DNA from: Candidatus Wallbacteria bacterium
GTDB lineage: Bacteria; Muiribacteriota; JAQTZZ01
NCBI GenBank assembly: GCA_028687545.1
Contig: JAQTZZ010000014.1
Coordinates: 20,603-84,602 of the forward strand
Length of the DNA: 64,000 bases
Direction: 5' to 3'
Shown: positions 42,636 through 50,147 of the stretch, piece by piece
How the letters are laid out: each line of letters opens with the position of its first letter
Numbering within the stretch: the first letter of the stretch is position 1
Made by a program: the position numbers and the translations under genes
The notes under the pieces: model-generated
What the model was told of the DNA's origin: nothing
The model's database searches: none
What the model saw: only the letters and a program-made list of their open reading frames with translations

Positions 42636-44459
42636 TTACATCTGCACTCTGGTGACGACCCCATGCAGTTTCTCTGAAGGCAGGTGGTAAAACTCAATGT
42701 AATGGGGGGTGATCTTACGGATCAGACGGAAAATCTTCCAGATCGGGCTCTCAGTATCGATCTCTTCTACTCCATAAAAAACTGCAACTGCGTTGATTCC
42801 GGCTTCTGTGAGCACCTGCTCCAGTTCAACTTGCTCCATATATCCGGTAGTGATCAGGAACGGCCTCAGTCCAGGCGCGATTTCCTCGCCAAAAGTCCAG
42901 CTGACCCCGAAAGGCGTAGTAGTGGTAGATACTGAAACCAGGTAACAGTTGCGGTAGATAATCCGGTGGGTAAAAAATGTCCTCACTATGTAAGGAGGGA
43001 TGAAATTCGGGTCGCGCGCAAGGAATACCGCATTCCCGTCAAGCATTGTCCCGGCAAAGCGTGCTTCCAGGTATTTTTCCCTGAATTCCGTTAAAGAAGT
43101 TGGTTTGAGCCTTTCAAACAATCGCCGCTGGCCTCTGGTGTATAGAAGGATCAGCAGAAAAGGGATGGAGGAAATCACCAGCGACCAGTAGCCTCCCTGG
43201 GGTATTTTATGCAGGTTGGCGCAGAGATATGTCAGGTCCACCAGAACCACTGTCAATGCTCCGAAAAGGTGCAGCTTCCGTTTCCGCAGAAAAAAGAGCC
43301 AGCACATCAGGATTCCGGTGATAGTCATGTCGCCGGTCACTGCGAGCCCGTAAGCGGCAGCAAGGCCTGCCGAACATTTGAAAACAACCATCAGAAGCAG
43401 TACGAAGAAACACAGAAACCAGTTGACGATCCCGATATAGATCTGCGTGCGGATTTTGGCGGAAGTATAGTCTATTTTAAAGAGTGGAATCAGGCGGGCT
43501 GCCATGGCCTGGAAGGCGATGGAAAACATCCCGCTGATCATGGCCTGGGAAGCGATCACAGTGGCCATGATGCTCAGGATCAGGAAAGGTACATACAATG
43601 GCTGCAAAACCGAATTCACCATGGAAAACAGGGGATTCACTACTCCGGTATGCAGCAGCAGGAATGCGCCCTGGCCCAGATAGCAGAGGATCAGGGTGAA
43701 ATACACAAAGTACCATCCCCTGACAATGGGCAGGCGGCCTAAATGTCCCATGTCCGTGTACATGGCTTCGCCACCTGTGCTGCAGAGGATCACGGCTGAG
43801 AGAAGGAAAAAGCCCCTGCTGCCCTGATGCCAAAGAAAAAGGAGTCCCTCGAGCGGATTCAGCGCCCGGATCACTTCAGGGCACTTCAGGACCCAATAGA
43901 ATCCATAAATGCCGAGGGTGAGGAACCAGACCAGCATGACTGGGCCAAACGTCCCGGAAACTTTTCCGGCTCCGTTGCGCTGGACCGAAAACAGGAACAG
44001 GGCGATCGTGCCCGCAAGTATGATCAGAGTCCATTGAGAGACATCCAGGCAGCCGGGAATCAGCCTGATTCCTTCCACGGCGCTCAGGATGCTGATTGCA
44101 GGGGTGATCACTCCGTCACCAATCAGCAGCGAAATACCCAGGAAAGAGAGCAAGGTGATGATCGACTTCTTCGCACCTGAGAGCTTGGGTTTGATGATGC
44201 CAGCCAGGATCAGAGTACCTCCCTCACCGTTGCGGCTCAAGTGAGTAGCCAGCCAGGCATATTCAAGCGTAACCAGCACGAAAAGCGTCCAGATGATCAG
44301 AGAAACGATTCCCAGCACATTGGCCGGTTCATGTGGAACCAGCAACAGTGCGACTGCCAGGGTATAAATAGGGCTGGTGCCGATATCTCCGAACACCAGG
44401 CCCAGAGACTTGATCAGGCCTGATAAGTCCGAAATGAGTTCACTTTTAGTGATTTTCAC
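42636..44459 (-). CDS. kup: Kup-family potassium uptake protein, copy 1
   Basis: Kup is a low-affinity K+/H+ symporter of the inner membrane. The open frame reaches 44603, but its first part is the riboswitch. The true start is the GTG at 44459 with GGAAGGG five bases upstream, giving 607 residues starting MKITKSELISDL. SLGLVFGDIGTSPIYTL, GDGVITPAISILSAVEG, GTFGPVMLVWFL and LNPLEG are diagnostic, and about twelve helices precede a soluble C-terminal domain. It is a tandem paralogue of copy 2, which I estimate by eye at about three-quarters identical. A c-di-AMP riboswitch precedes it. Confidence 0.95.
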   Translation of the reverse strand: MKITKSELISDLSGLIKSLGLVFGDIGTSPIYTLAVALLLVPHEPANVLGIVSLIIWTLFVLVTLEYAWLATHLSRNGEGGTLILAGIIKPKLSGAKKSIITLLSFLGISLLIGDGVITPAISILSAVEGIRLIPGCLDVSQWTLIILAGTIALFLFSVQRNGAGKVSGTFGPVMLVWFLTLGIYGFYWVLKCPEVIRALNPLEGLLFLWHQGSRGFFLLSAVILCSTGGEAMYTDMGHLGRLPIVRGWYFVYFTLILCYLGQGAFLLLHTGVVNPLFSMVNSVLQPLYVPFLILSIMATVIASQAMISGMFSIAFQAMAARLIPLFKIDYTSAKIRTQIYIGIVNWFLCFFVLLLMVVFKCSAGLAAAYGLAVTGDMTITGILMCWLFFLRKRKLHLFGALTVVLVDLTYLCANLHKIPQGGYWSLVISSIPFLLILLYTRGQRRLFERLKPTSLTEFREKYLEARFAGTMLDGNAVFLARDPNFIPPYIVRTFFTHRIIYRNCYLVSVSTTTTPFGVSWTFGEEIAPGLRPFLITTGYMEQVELEQVLTEAGINAVAVFYGVEEIDTESPIWKIFRLIRKITPHYIEFYHLPSEKLHGVVTRVQM

Positions 44460-44470
44460 TAACGCCCTTC

Positions 44471-44622
44471 CACATGCCTGCGAGGTTAGCTGACGGGCTC
44501 GGGCCTGGAAGTGCCCTTCCCGGACTCTTACAAAGTACTCTTTGTTAGAGACTGGGATACGCCCCAGGAAATTGGTTCCCCCGCATCCTTTTGCAGTTAT
44601 CATTACAAGGATTCGGCTGCTT
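44471..44622 (-). ncRNA. Cyclic di-AMP riboswitch (ydaO/yuaA type) upstream of kup copy 1
   Basis: On the minus strand the leader contains GCAGCCGAATCC, then GGATGCGGGGGAACCA, GGGGCGTATCCCA, a variable hairpin arm, and finally GAGCCCGTCAGCTAACCTCG with GCAGGC. This order and these conserved blocks are those of the ydaO-yuaA riboswitch, which binds cyclic di-AMP and usually shuts off potassium uptake genes. The Shine-Dalgarno GGAAGGG and the GTG start of kup follow directly, so control of translation is likely. Confidence 0.9.
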
Positions 44623-44632
44623 GTGTAAAAAT

Positions 44633-44661
44633 ATCATAAATAATTTACTGAAATCAGTAAA
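44633..44661 (-). promoter_or_regulatory. Promoter of riboswitch-kup unit 1
   Basis: TTTACT (44656-44661) and TATGAT (44633-44638) are 17 bases apart on the minus strand and would start RNA about at the 5' end of the riboswitch. The -35 lies inside a palindrome, AATTTACTG-AAAT-CAGTAAATT (44642-44663), that could be an operator or a weak terminator for copy 2. Confidence 0.45.
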
Positions 44662-44705
44662 TTTTCCGTTAAAATTTATATTTTCACGGCTGCTTTGTCA
44701 AATCG

Positions 44706-46517
44706 TCAAATTTCAACCCTGGTGATCACGCCGTGCAGCTTCTCAGACGGCAGACGATAGAACTCAATGTAATGAGGCGTATTTTTACGAATGAAGCGGA
44801 AGATTTTCCAGACCGGACTCTCAGTATCGATCTCTTCAACTCCATAAAATATTGCTACCGCGTTGATGCTGGCTTCGGTCAGGACTTTCTCCAGTTCCAC
44901 ATGCTCCATGTACCCCGCGCTGATCAGGAACGGCCGCAAACCGGGCGCGATTTCTTCTCCAAAAACGGAGGTAATGCCATACGGTTTTGTGGTGTAAGAA
45001 ACAGAAACCAGGTAGGAATTGCAGTATATGATCCGATGAGTGAAAAAAGTCCTGACTATGTATGGAGGAATGAAATTCGGATCTCTTGCCAGAAACACTG
45101 CATTCCCTTCAAGCATCCGCCCATTGGAACGCGCTTCCAGGTATTTTTCCCTGAATTCCGAGAGTGGAGTGGGTTTCAATCTTGAGAAAAGACGGCGTTG
45201 TCCATTGGTGTATAGCAGTATCAGGAATAGAGGGATCGAGGAAATCACCAGAGTCCAGTATCCTCCCTGAGGAATCTTGTGGAGATTGGCTAAAAGGTAG
45301 ATAAGATCGACAAAAGTGACAATCACTGCTGCAGCCAGATGCAGTTTTTTCTTACGGATGAAAAAAATCCAGCTCATCAGAATCCCGGTGATAGTCATGG
45401 TCCCTGTTACAGCCAGCCCGTAAGCAGCCGCAAGACCTGCCGAATTCTTGAAAACAAACATCATCAGCAGCACAAAAAAGCAGAGAAACCAGTTCACGAT
45501 CCCGATGTAGATCTGGGAGCGGATGCGGGCAGAAGTGTAATCGATGCCCAGCAGAGGAATCAGGCGGACAGCCATTGCCTGGAAAGCGATGGAAAACATC
45601 CCGCTGATCATGGCCTGGGAAGCGATCACAGTCGCCATGATGCTGAGAATCAGGAATGGAACGTACAATGGTCTGGATAGCGCATATACCATAGAAAACA
45701 AAGGATTCGTAACGATGGGATGAAGCAATAGAAAAGCGCCCTGGCCAAGATAGCAGAGGATCAGAGTAAAGTATACGAAATACCAGGCCCGCACGATCGG
45801 CAGACGGCCCAGATGGCCCATGTCCGCGTAAAGGGCTTCGCCACCTGTGCTGCAAAGGATTACTGCCGAGAGGATTAAAAACCCATGAATTCCATGATTG
45901 ACGAGGAAATAGAGTCCTTCCAGCGGATTCAATGCCCGCAGAACACCGGGTGCCTTTATAATCCAATACATGCCATAGAGTCCAAGAGTTATGAACCATA
46001 GGAACATCACAGGTCCGAATGTTCCGGCCACCTTTTCAGTACCGAATCTCTGAAATGAAAAGAGGAAAATCGCGATAGTGCCGGCCAGAATAATTAGTGT
46101 CCATTGAGAAAAGTTTAGGCAGCCTGGGATCAGCCTGATGCCTTCTACTGCACTCAAGATACTGATCGAAGGCGTGATCACTCCATCTCCGATCAGAAGG
46201 GATATGCCCAGATAAGACATGAATGTCATGAAAATCAAGCGCCGACCCCGGAGCCTTGGCTTGATGATCTCTGCCAGCACCAGCGTGCCTCCCTCGCCGT
46301 TCAGTGAAAGATGAGTGGCAAGCCAGGCATATTCTACAGTGACCAGCACGAAAAGGGTCCAGAGAATCAGCGAAATGATTCCGATGATATTTGCCGATTC
46401 GGGTGGTATCAACAGGAATATTACTGCCAGAGTATAAAGCGGGCTGGTACCGATATCACCGAAAACTAGTCCGAGAGATTTAAGAAACGAAGAATAATCC
46501 GTAACCGGTTTTTTCAA
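44706..46517 (-). CDS. kup: Kup-family potassium uptake protein, copy 2
   Basis: This second potassium symporter has 603 residues if it starts at the TTG at 46517 (MKKPVTDYSSFLKSLGLVFGDIG), which aligns with the copy 1 start. GTSPLYTL, GDGVITPSISILSAVEG, GTFGPVMFLWFI and LNPLEG are present. Its GGAGG ends four bases before the TTG and is buried in a 9-bp hairpin. The gene stands 246 bases upstream of kup copy 1, with its own promoter and riboswitch, so the unit was duplicated together with its leader. The frame continues upstream into leader sequence that should not be coding. Confidence 0.92.
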   Translation of the reverse strand: MKKPVTDYSSFLKSLGLVFGDIGTSPLYTLAVIFLLIPPESANIIGIISLILWTLFVLVTVEYAWLATHLSLNGEGGTLVLAEIIKPRLRGRRLIFMTFMSYLGISLLIGDGVITPSISILSAVEGIRLIPGCLNFSQWTLIILAGTIAIFLFSFQRFGTEKVAGTFGPVMFLWFITLGLYGMYWIIKAPGVLRALNPLEGLYFLVNHGIHGFLILSAVILCSTGGEALYADMGHLGRLPIVRAWYFVYFTLILCYLGQGAFLLLHPIVTNPLFSMVYALSRPLYVPFLILSIMATVIASQAMISGMFSIAFQAMAVRLIPLLGIDYTSARIRSQIYIGIVNWFLCFFVLLMMFVFKNSAGLAAAYGLAVTGTMTITGILMSWIFFIRKKKLHLAAAVIVTFVDLIYLLANLHKIPQGGYWTLVISSIPLFLILLYTNGQRRLFSRLKPTPLSEFREKYLEARSNGRMLEGNAVFLARDPNFIPPYIVRTFFTHRIIYCNSYLVSVSYTTKPYGITSVFGEEIAPGLRPFLISAGYMEHVELEKVLTEASINAVAIFYGVEEIDTESPVWKIFRFIRKNTPHYIEFYRLPSEKLHGVITRVEI

Positions 46518-46557
46518 GACTCCTCCAACGGGCAGTGGAGGAGTAACATTCCGCCAT
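46480..46557 (-). other. 25-codon leader frame overlapping the kup copy 2 start
   Basis: The GGAAGGG that serves kup copy 1 is followed here by an ATG at 46557 which opens a 25-codon frame (MAECYSSTARWRSLEK... ending LFFVS). It runs through the sequestering hairpin and stops 38 bases inside kup copy 2, in another frame. Ribosomes on it would melt the hairpin and expose the kup ribosome-binding site. Coding is unproven. Confidence 0.35.
46519..46544 (-). promoter_or_regulatory. Shine-Dalgarno-sequestering hairpin of kup copy 2
   Basis: On the minus strand ACTCCTCCA and TGGAGGAGT form a perfect 9-bp stem with loop CTGCCCGT. The right arm is the ribosome-binding site of kup copy 2. It lies 27 bases after the riboswitch and is absent from the copy 1 leader. 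Confidence 0.65.
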
Positions 46558-46570
46558 TGCCCTTCCAAAT

Positions 46571-46732
46571 GCCTGCGAGGTTAGCTGACGGGCTCGGGCC
46601 TGGAAGTGCCCTTCCCGGACTCTTACAAAGTACTCTTTGTTAGAGGCTGGGATACGCCCCGGAGATTGGTTCCCCCGCACCCCTAAAGTTTCTAACCTCA
46701 AAGGTAAGAGACTCTCGGGATTTAGGCTGCAT
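46571..46732 (-). ncRNA. Cyclic di-AMP riboswitch (ydaO/yuaA type) upstream of kup copy 2
   Basis: The aptamer core is nearly identical to that at 44471-44622: GGTGCGGGGGAACCA, GGGGCGTATCCCA, the arm with CAAAGAGTACTTTG, GAGCCCGTCAGCTAACCTCG and GCAGGC. The outer stem differs (GCAGCCTAAATCCC with TTTAGGGG). It fits the ydaO consensus and sits three bases after the predicted transcription start. Only the downstream expression part differs from copy 1. Confidence 0.9.
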
Positions 46733-46741
46733 CCGGATGAC

Positions 46742-46768
46742 TTTATACCCAGGCTGCTGGTTTGTCAA
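46742..46768 (-). promoter_or_regulatory. Promoter of riboswitch-kup unit 2
   Basis: On the minus strand, a perfect TTGACA (46763-46768) is followed after 15 bases by TATAAA (46742-46747). Transcription would start near 46735, just at the 5' edge of the riboswitch, which supports both calls. The spacing is slightly short. Confidence 0.6.
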
Positions 46769-46852
46769 GAGACTATTGTTTTTTAGCAGATCAGGGAATA
46801 AAATGATTCCGAACCGGAAATATAAGGTATTTTTAATTCCCGGAGGGTTCAA

Positions 46853-47125
46853 TTGGATAAGGTAGTCTTGACAGCCTTCGGCATGGATAAGGTCGGGATC
46901 GTGGGAAAGATCACCACCCGGCTTGCGGAATACAACTGCTCCATTCTGGACATGACCCAGACCCTGATGAAGGAGATGTTCACCATGATGATCATCTTCA
47001 ATACCCAGGGCTCCTCGCTCGCCTTCAATGAACTGAAGGAAAAGCTCGAGGGGCTTGGGGAAGAGCTGGGAATCAAGATCTTTGTTCAGCATGAGAATGT
47101 TTTCAGGTATATGCATAGATTATAA
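46853..47125 (+). CDS. ACT domain protein (UPF0237)
   Basis: This 90-residue protein is a single ACT domain, a small-molecule-sensing fold (VVLTAFGMDKVGIVGKITTRLAEYNCSILDM). The start is TTG at 46853 with GGAGGG five to six bases upstream. In many bacteria it is paired with a UPF0210 protein, encoded here 143 bases downstream. The ligand is unknown, perhaps an amino acid. The space between the pair is filled by a GAGGTNCG repeat element. Confidence 0.9.
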   Translation: MDKVVLTAFGMDKVGIVGKITTRLAEYNCSILDMTQTLMKEMFTMMIIFNTQGSSLAFNELKEKLEGLGEELGIKIFVQHENVFRYMHRL

Positions 47126-47140
47126 AGACAGGTACAAAAG

Positions 47141-47212
47141 ATACGAGGCACGAGGTTTTAGGTGCGAGGGAAGAAAAATTCCGAACCCCGAATCCCGGAC
47201 CGCGAACCCCGC
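47141..47212. repeat. Degenerate GAGGTNCG inverted-repeat element, copy B
   Basis: ATACGAGGCACGAGG and GGTGCGAGG on the left are answered by CCGAACCCCG, TCCCGGACC and GCGAACCCCGC on the right. It belongs to the same family as 28903-28974 and 55258-55352. It separates the ACT-domain and UPF0210 genes. Confidence 0.7.
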
Positions 47213-47268
47213 AAAAACAGGATGATTTTTATGACAGCAGGAATTTCATTAGCTGACCAGGAGTCCTC

Positions 47269-48630
47269 ATGAGCATCCGCCCTGAAGAAATCCTCGAAAC
47301 CATAGGTATGATCGAGGTTTCACACTTTGACATCCGCACAGTCACCATGGGGATCTCCCTCAGGGACTGTTCAGGCAATTCAGTGGGCGAGATTGCGGAC
47401 AAGGTTTATAAAAAAATCGTGATGAAAGCTAATTCCCTGGTCAAAACCGCCAGAGAGGTCGAGGTTAAATACGGCATCCCGATCATCAACAAAAGAATCT
47501 CAGTAACCCCGGTCTCGATCTTCGCTGAATCAGCCAAGGAGCATGATTATACAGAGATCGCCAGAGCCATGGATCGGGCCGCCAAGGATGTCGGAGTCAA
47601 TTTCATCGGAGGGTTTACAGCGCTGGTTCACAAGGGTGCCACTCCAGGCGATGACAGTCTGATGGAATCGATCCCTGTCGCACTGTCACAAACGGAACGC
47701 GTCTGCGGCTCTGTGAATCTCGCTTCCACCAAATGCGGGATCAATCTGGACGCTGTCTATAAAATGTCCAAAATCATTAAGGAACTGGCACGCCTCACCA
47801 AAGACCAGGGCAGCATCGGCTGCGCCAAGCTCGTGGTGTTCGCGAACGTGCCTGAAGACAATCCATTCATGGCAGGTGCTTTCCATGGTATCGGAGAGCC
47901 TGACTGCATCATCAACGTGGGGATCTCAGGGCCGGGTGTTGTTCTCTCAGCCGTGGAAGCAGCGCCAGATGCCGATATGACCGAACTCTCCAACATCATC
48001 AAGAAAACCGCCTTCAAGATCACCCGGATGGGAGAGATGGCGGGACAGGAAGTCTCACGCATGCTGGGAATACCCTTTGGAATTGTCGATATCTCTCTGG
48101 CTCCGACTCCAGCCCCGGGTGACAGCGTAGCTGAAATCCTGGAAAAAATGGGACTGGAAAAATGCGGCACTCACGGCACCACCTGCTGCCTGGCCATGCT
48201 CAACGATGCGGTAAAAAAAGGCGGAGTGATGGCTACCTCACATGTCGGGGGATTGTCAGGGGCTTTCATTCCTGTATCGGAAGACGCCAACATGATCGCT
48301 GCGGTCCGCGCAGGAGCATTGAGCCTTGACAAGCTGGAAGCCATGACCTGCGTCTGCTCTGTCGGTCTGGACATGGTGGCAGTCCCAGGCGACACACCGG
48401 ATGAGACCATCGCCGCCATCATCGCAGATGAAATGGCGATCGGAGTCATCAACAATAAAACCACTGCGGTCCGGATCATCCCGGTCTATGGGAAAAACGT
48501 CGGGGAGTCCGTGAGCTTCGGTGGCCTGCTTGGTGAAGCCCCGATCATGCCTGTCAACAAGTTCAGCTCCTACAAATTCATCAAGCGCGGTGGCAGGGTG
48601 CCGGCACCTATCCAAAGTCTGACTAATTAA
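47269..48630 (+). CDS. PFL-family/UPF0210 protein
   Basis: This 453-residue protein belongs to UPF0210 (DUF711), a family with a pyruvate-formate-lyase-like fold and unknown reaction. Segments such as [43 protein letters not shown] and [26 protein letters not shown]-like text ([18 protein letters not shown]) are typical. The start has CAGGAG upstream. It follows its usual ACT-domain partner. The glycyl-radical activity of true PFL is not implied. Confidence 0.92.
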   Translation: MSIRPEEILETIGMIEVSHFDIRTVTMGISLRDCSGNSVGEIADKVYKKIVMKANSLVKTAREVEVKYGIPIINKRISVTPVSIFAESAKEHDYTEIARAMDRAAKDVGVNFIGGFTALVHKGATPGDDSLMESIPVALSQTERVCGSVNLASTKCGINLDAVYKMSKIIKELARLTKDQGSIGCAKLVVFANVPEDNPFMAGAFHGIGEPDCIINVGISGPGVVLSAVEAAPDADMTELSNIIKKTAFKITRMGEMAGQEVSRMLGIPFGIVDISLAPTPAPGDSVAEILEKMGLEKCGTHGTTCCLAMLNDAVKKGGVMATSHVGGLSGAFIPVSEDANMIAAVRAGALSLDKLEAMTCVCSVGLDMVAVPGDTPDETIAAIIADEMAIGVINNKTTAVRIIPVYGKNVGESVSFGGLLGEAPIMPVNKFSSYKFIKRGGRVPAPIQSLTN

Positions 48631-48647
48631 AATTTGCTAGAGGGTCC

Positions 48648-49451
48648 ATGGACAACAAAAGCTTAGAACTGGAAAACATTCTACAGGAATGTGAAGAGAT
48701 TAAAAAACAGCTTCTGAACAGAAATGTCCAGCAAATGGATTATTTCAATATGGCTTTAACCAGCATTCAAAAACATGCCCGCAATGTAATCAAGCAGTTC
48801 AACCGTGAATTGCAGCAGATAAATCTGAATCGCCATATCATCAGCTCCCAGGAAGAGGAATACAAGAGAATCACCCGTGAAATACATGACGGTCCTGCGC
48901 AGACGATGTCCAACCTGATCCTGCATCTGGAGCTTTACGAACAAGTGAAAGACAGCAATCAGGAGGAGGCAGCCAAGGAATTGACCAGAGTAGGAGAACT
49001 CGGCAGAGAAACCATGCTGATGATGCGCAGCTTTCTCCGCGAATTCCGCCCCATGGCACTGGATGACCTGGGACTGATACCAGCGATCAACCGCTACCTG
49101 GAGCAATTTAAAAAAGACACGGGCATCAATCTGATCATCTCGCTGGATGAAACCCTCAACTTCACAAAAGAGATGCAGATCAACCTTTACAGGATTATCC
49201 AGGAATCATTGCACAACATCAGGAAACACAGCCAGGCTAAAAATGTGACGATCGAACTTGAGAAAGTAGACCAGCTCTGTTATTTAACGATCAAGGATGA
49301 CGGGAAGGGTTTCTCACTGCATGCGGATTTCGAGGGGCATTTCGGGTTGATCAACCTCAGGGAGCGCATGGGCCTGGTCAACGGAACCTTCAAGATCAAA
49401 ACTGAACCCGGCAAAGGCTGCGAAATTACCTGCAGCTTCGCGGAGGCGTAA
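48648..49451 (+). CDS. DegS/NarX-type sensor histidine kinase
   Basis: This 267-residue soluble kinase has an N-terminal coiled coil (1-70), a HisKA_3 dimerisation helix with the phosphorylated His80 (REIHDGPAQTMSNL) and a C-terminal ATPase domain (IIQESLHNIRKH, IKDDGKGF, FGLINLRERMGLV). It resembles Bacillus DegS, which lacks a membrane sensor. AGAGGG precedes the ATG. No response regulator gene is adjacent. It is the first gene of a tight operon with a PilZ protein, a TPR protein, a second kinase and a methyltransferase. Confidence 0.92.
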   Translation: MDNKSLELENILQECEEIKKQLLNRNVQQMDYFNMALTSIQKHARNVIKQFNRELQQINLNRHIISSQEEEYKRITREIHDGPAQTMSNLILHLELYEQVKDSNQEEAAKELTRVGELGRETMLMMRSFLREFRPMALDDLGLIPAINRYLEQFKKDTGINLIISLDETLNFTKEMQINLYRIIQESLHNIRKHSQAKNVTIELEKVDQLCYLTIKDDGKGFSLHADFEGHFGLINLRERMGLVNGTFKIKTEPGKGCEITCSFAEA

Positions 49452-49452
49452 G

Positions 49453-49761
49453 ATTAATCAGCGCAGAAAGTTCTTCCGGAAGAAAACAGTGATCCAGGCC
49501 AGAGCGGAATTCCAGGGCAGGAGTGTTCCTGTCATGATCACCGGGCTATCGGGTTCAGGCTGTGAACTGGAGAGCAAGGAGGAATTGGCCACTGATCTGC
49601 TGCTGTCCTTTGAGTTTTTAGGCAACTCATATTCCATGAGGGTCAGGCTGGTCTGGCAGTTCCAGAAGGACAAATTCTATTCCGGCGGGGAACTCCTGAT
49701 CAGCAGCCAGGCGCGAACTGAGATAGTAGACTGGATTCTAAGCGAGATTTTTCCAAAATGA
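49453..49761 (+). CDS. PilZ-like domain protein, apparent ATT start
   Basis: The frame contains QRRKFFRKK immediately upstream of the first ordinary start (GTG at 49489). RRxxxR is the cyclic di-GMP-binding motif of PilZ domains, so the protein should include it. The codon that would include it, ATT at 49453, has a perfect GGAGG at six-base spacing. No ATG, GTG or TTG lies in frame between that site and the motif. This gives 102 residues: RRKFFR near the N-terminus, then ITGLSGSGCEL, where the usual D/NxSxxG has Gly in place of the acidic residue. Ligand binding may be weak. It overlaps the TPR gene by ATGA. Confidence 0.7.
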   Translation: MNQRRKFFRKKTVIQARAEFQGRSVPVMITGLSGSGCELESKEELATDLLLSFEFLGNSYSMRVRLVWQFQKDKFYSGGELLISSQARTEIVDWILSEIFPK

Positions 49762-50147
49762 TTTATTTAATCTGGTTATTAGGCGGGCTTCTTTTTACCA
49801 GTGTGGCGATTTACATGCTCTATCTTTTTTATTATCAGGAAATCTACCGCCTGGAACAGATCGCTGAAGAATATCCCGGTTACGCAGATGTCAGATTCAA
49901 ACTTGGCAAGATCTACCGAGAACGCAGAAAATACGACAAAGCCAAGCTATACCTGGAAGAGGCAGTGAAGATCTATCCGTATTATCTTGAAGCCTATAAG
50001 GAACTTTACGAAATATTCCTGTCCCTGAATGACAGAGAGTCGGCCCGCAACATCCTTAAAAGGCTCAAGCAATTTGCCGAGAGTCAGCAGGATTCCGCGA
50101 TGCTCTCATTTGCCAAAAACAAATTGGCCGAGCATGAAAACCCTTAG
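49758..50147 (+). CDS. Membrane-anchored TPR protein
   Basis: This 129-residue protein has one N-terminal membrane helix (about residues 3-26). Two or three TPR units follow on the cytoplasmic side (YPGYADVRFKLGKIYRERRK; YDKAKLYLEEAVKIYPYYLE; SARNILKRLKQFAES). It overlaps the PilZ gene by ATGA and the downstream kinase by 14 bases, which puts it in the signalling operon. It may be an adaptor. No family name. Confidence 0.8.
   Translation: MIYLIWLLGGLLFTSVAIYMLYLFYYQEIYRLEQIAEEYPGYADVRFKLGKIYRERRKYDKAKLYLEEAVKIYPYYLEAYKELYEIFLSLNDRESARNILKRLKQFAESQQDSAMLSFAKNKLAEHENP

Noticed and set aside
43209-43742. A 177-codon plus-strand open frame
   Set aside because: It is antisense to kup copy 1; a similar shadow lies over copy 2 because the two genes are alike.
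42642-44400. Recombination between the two kup genes as a pseudogene signal
   Set aside because: Both copies are full length with intact motifs and no frameshift.
44460-44603. N-terminal extension of Kup copy 1 (and a matching frame at 46558-46701)
   Set aside because: The shared peptide EGHFQARARQLTSQA is only the translation of the conserved riboswitch RNA, not a protein domain.
50029-50133. N-terminal extension of the HAMP kinase
   Set aside because: It is the TPR gene read in another frame; the ATG at 50134 gives a clean membrane helix.
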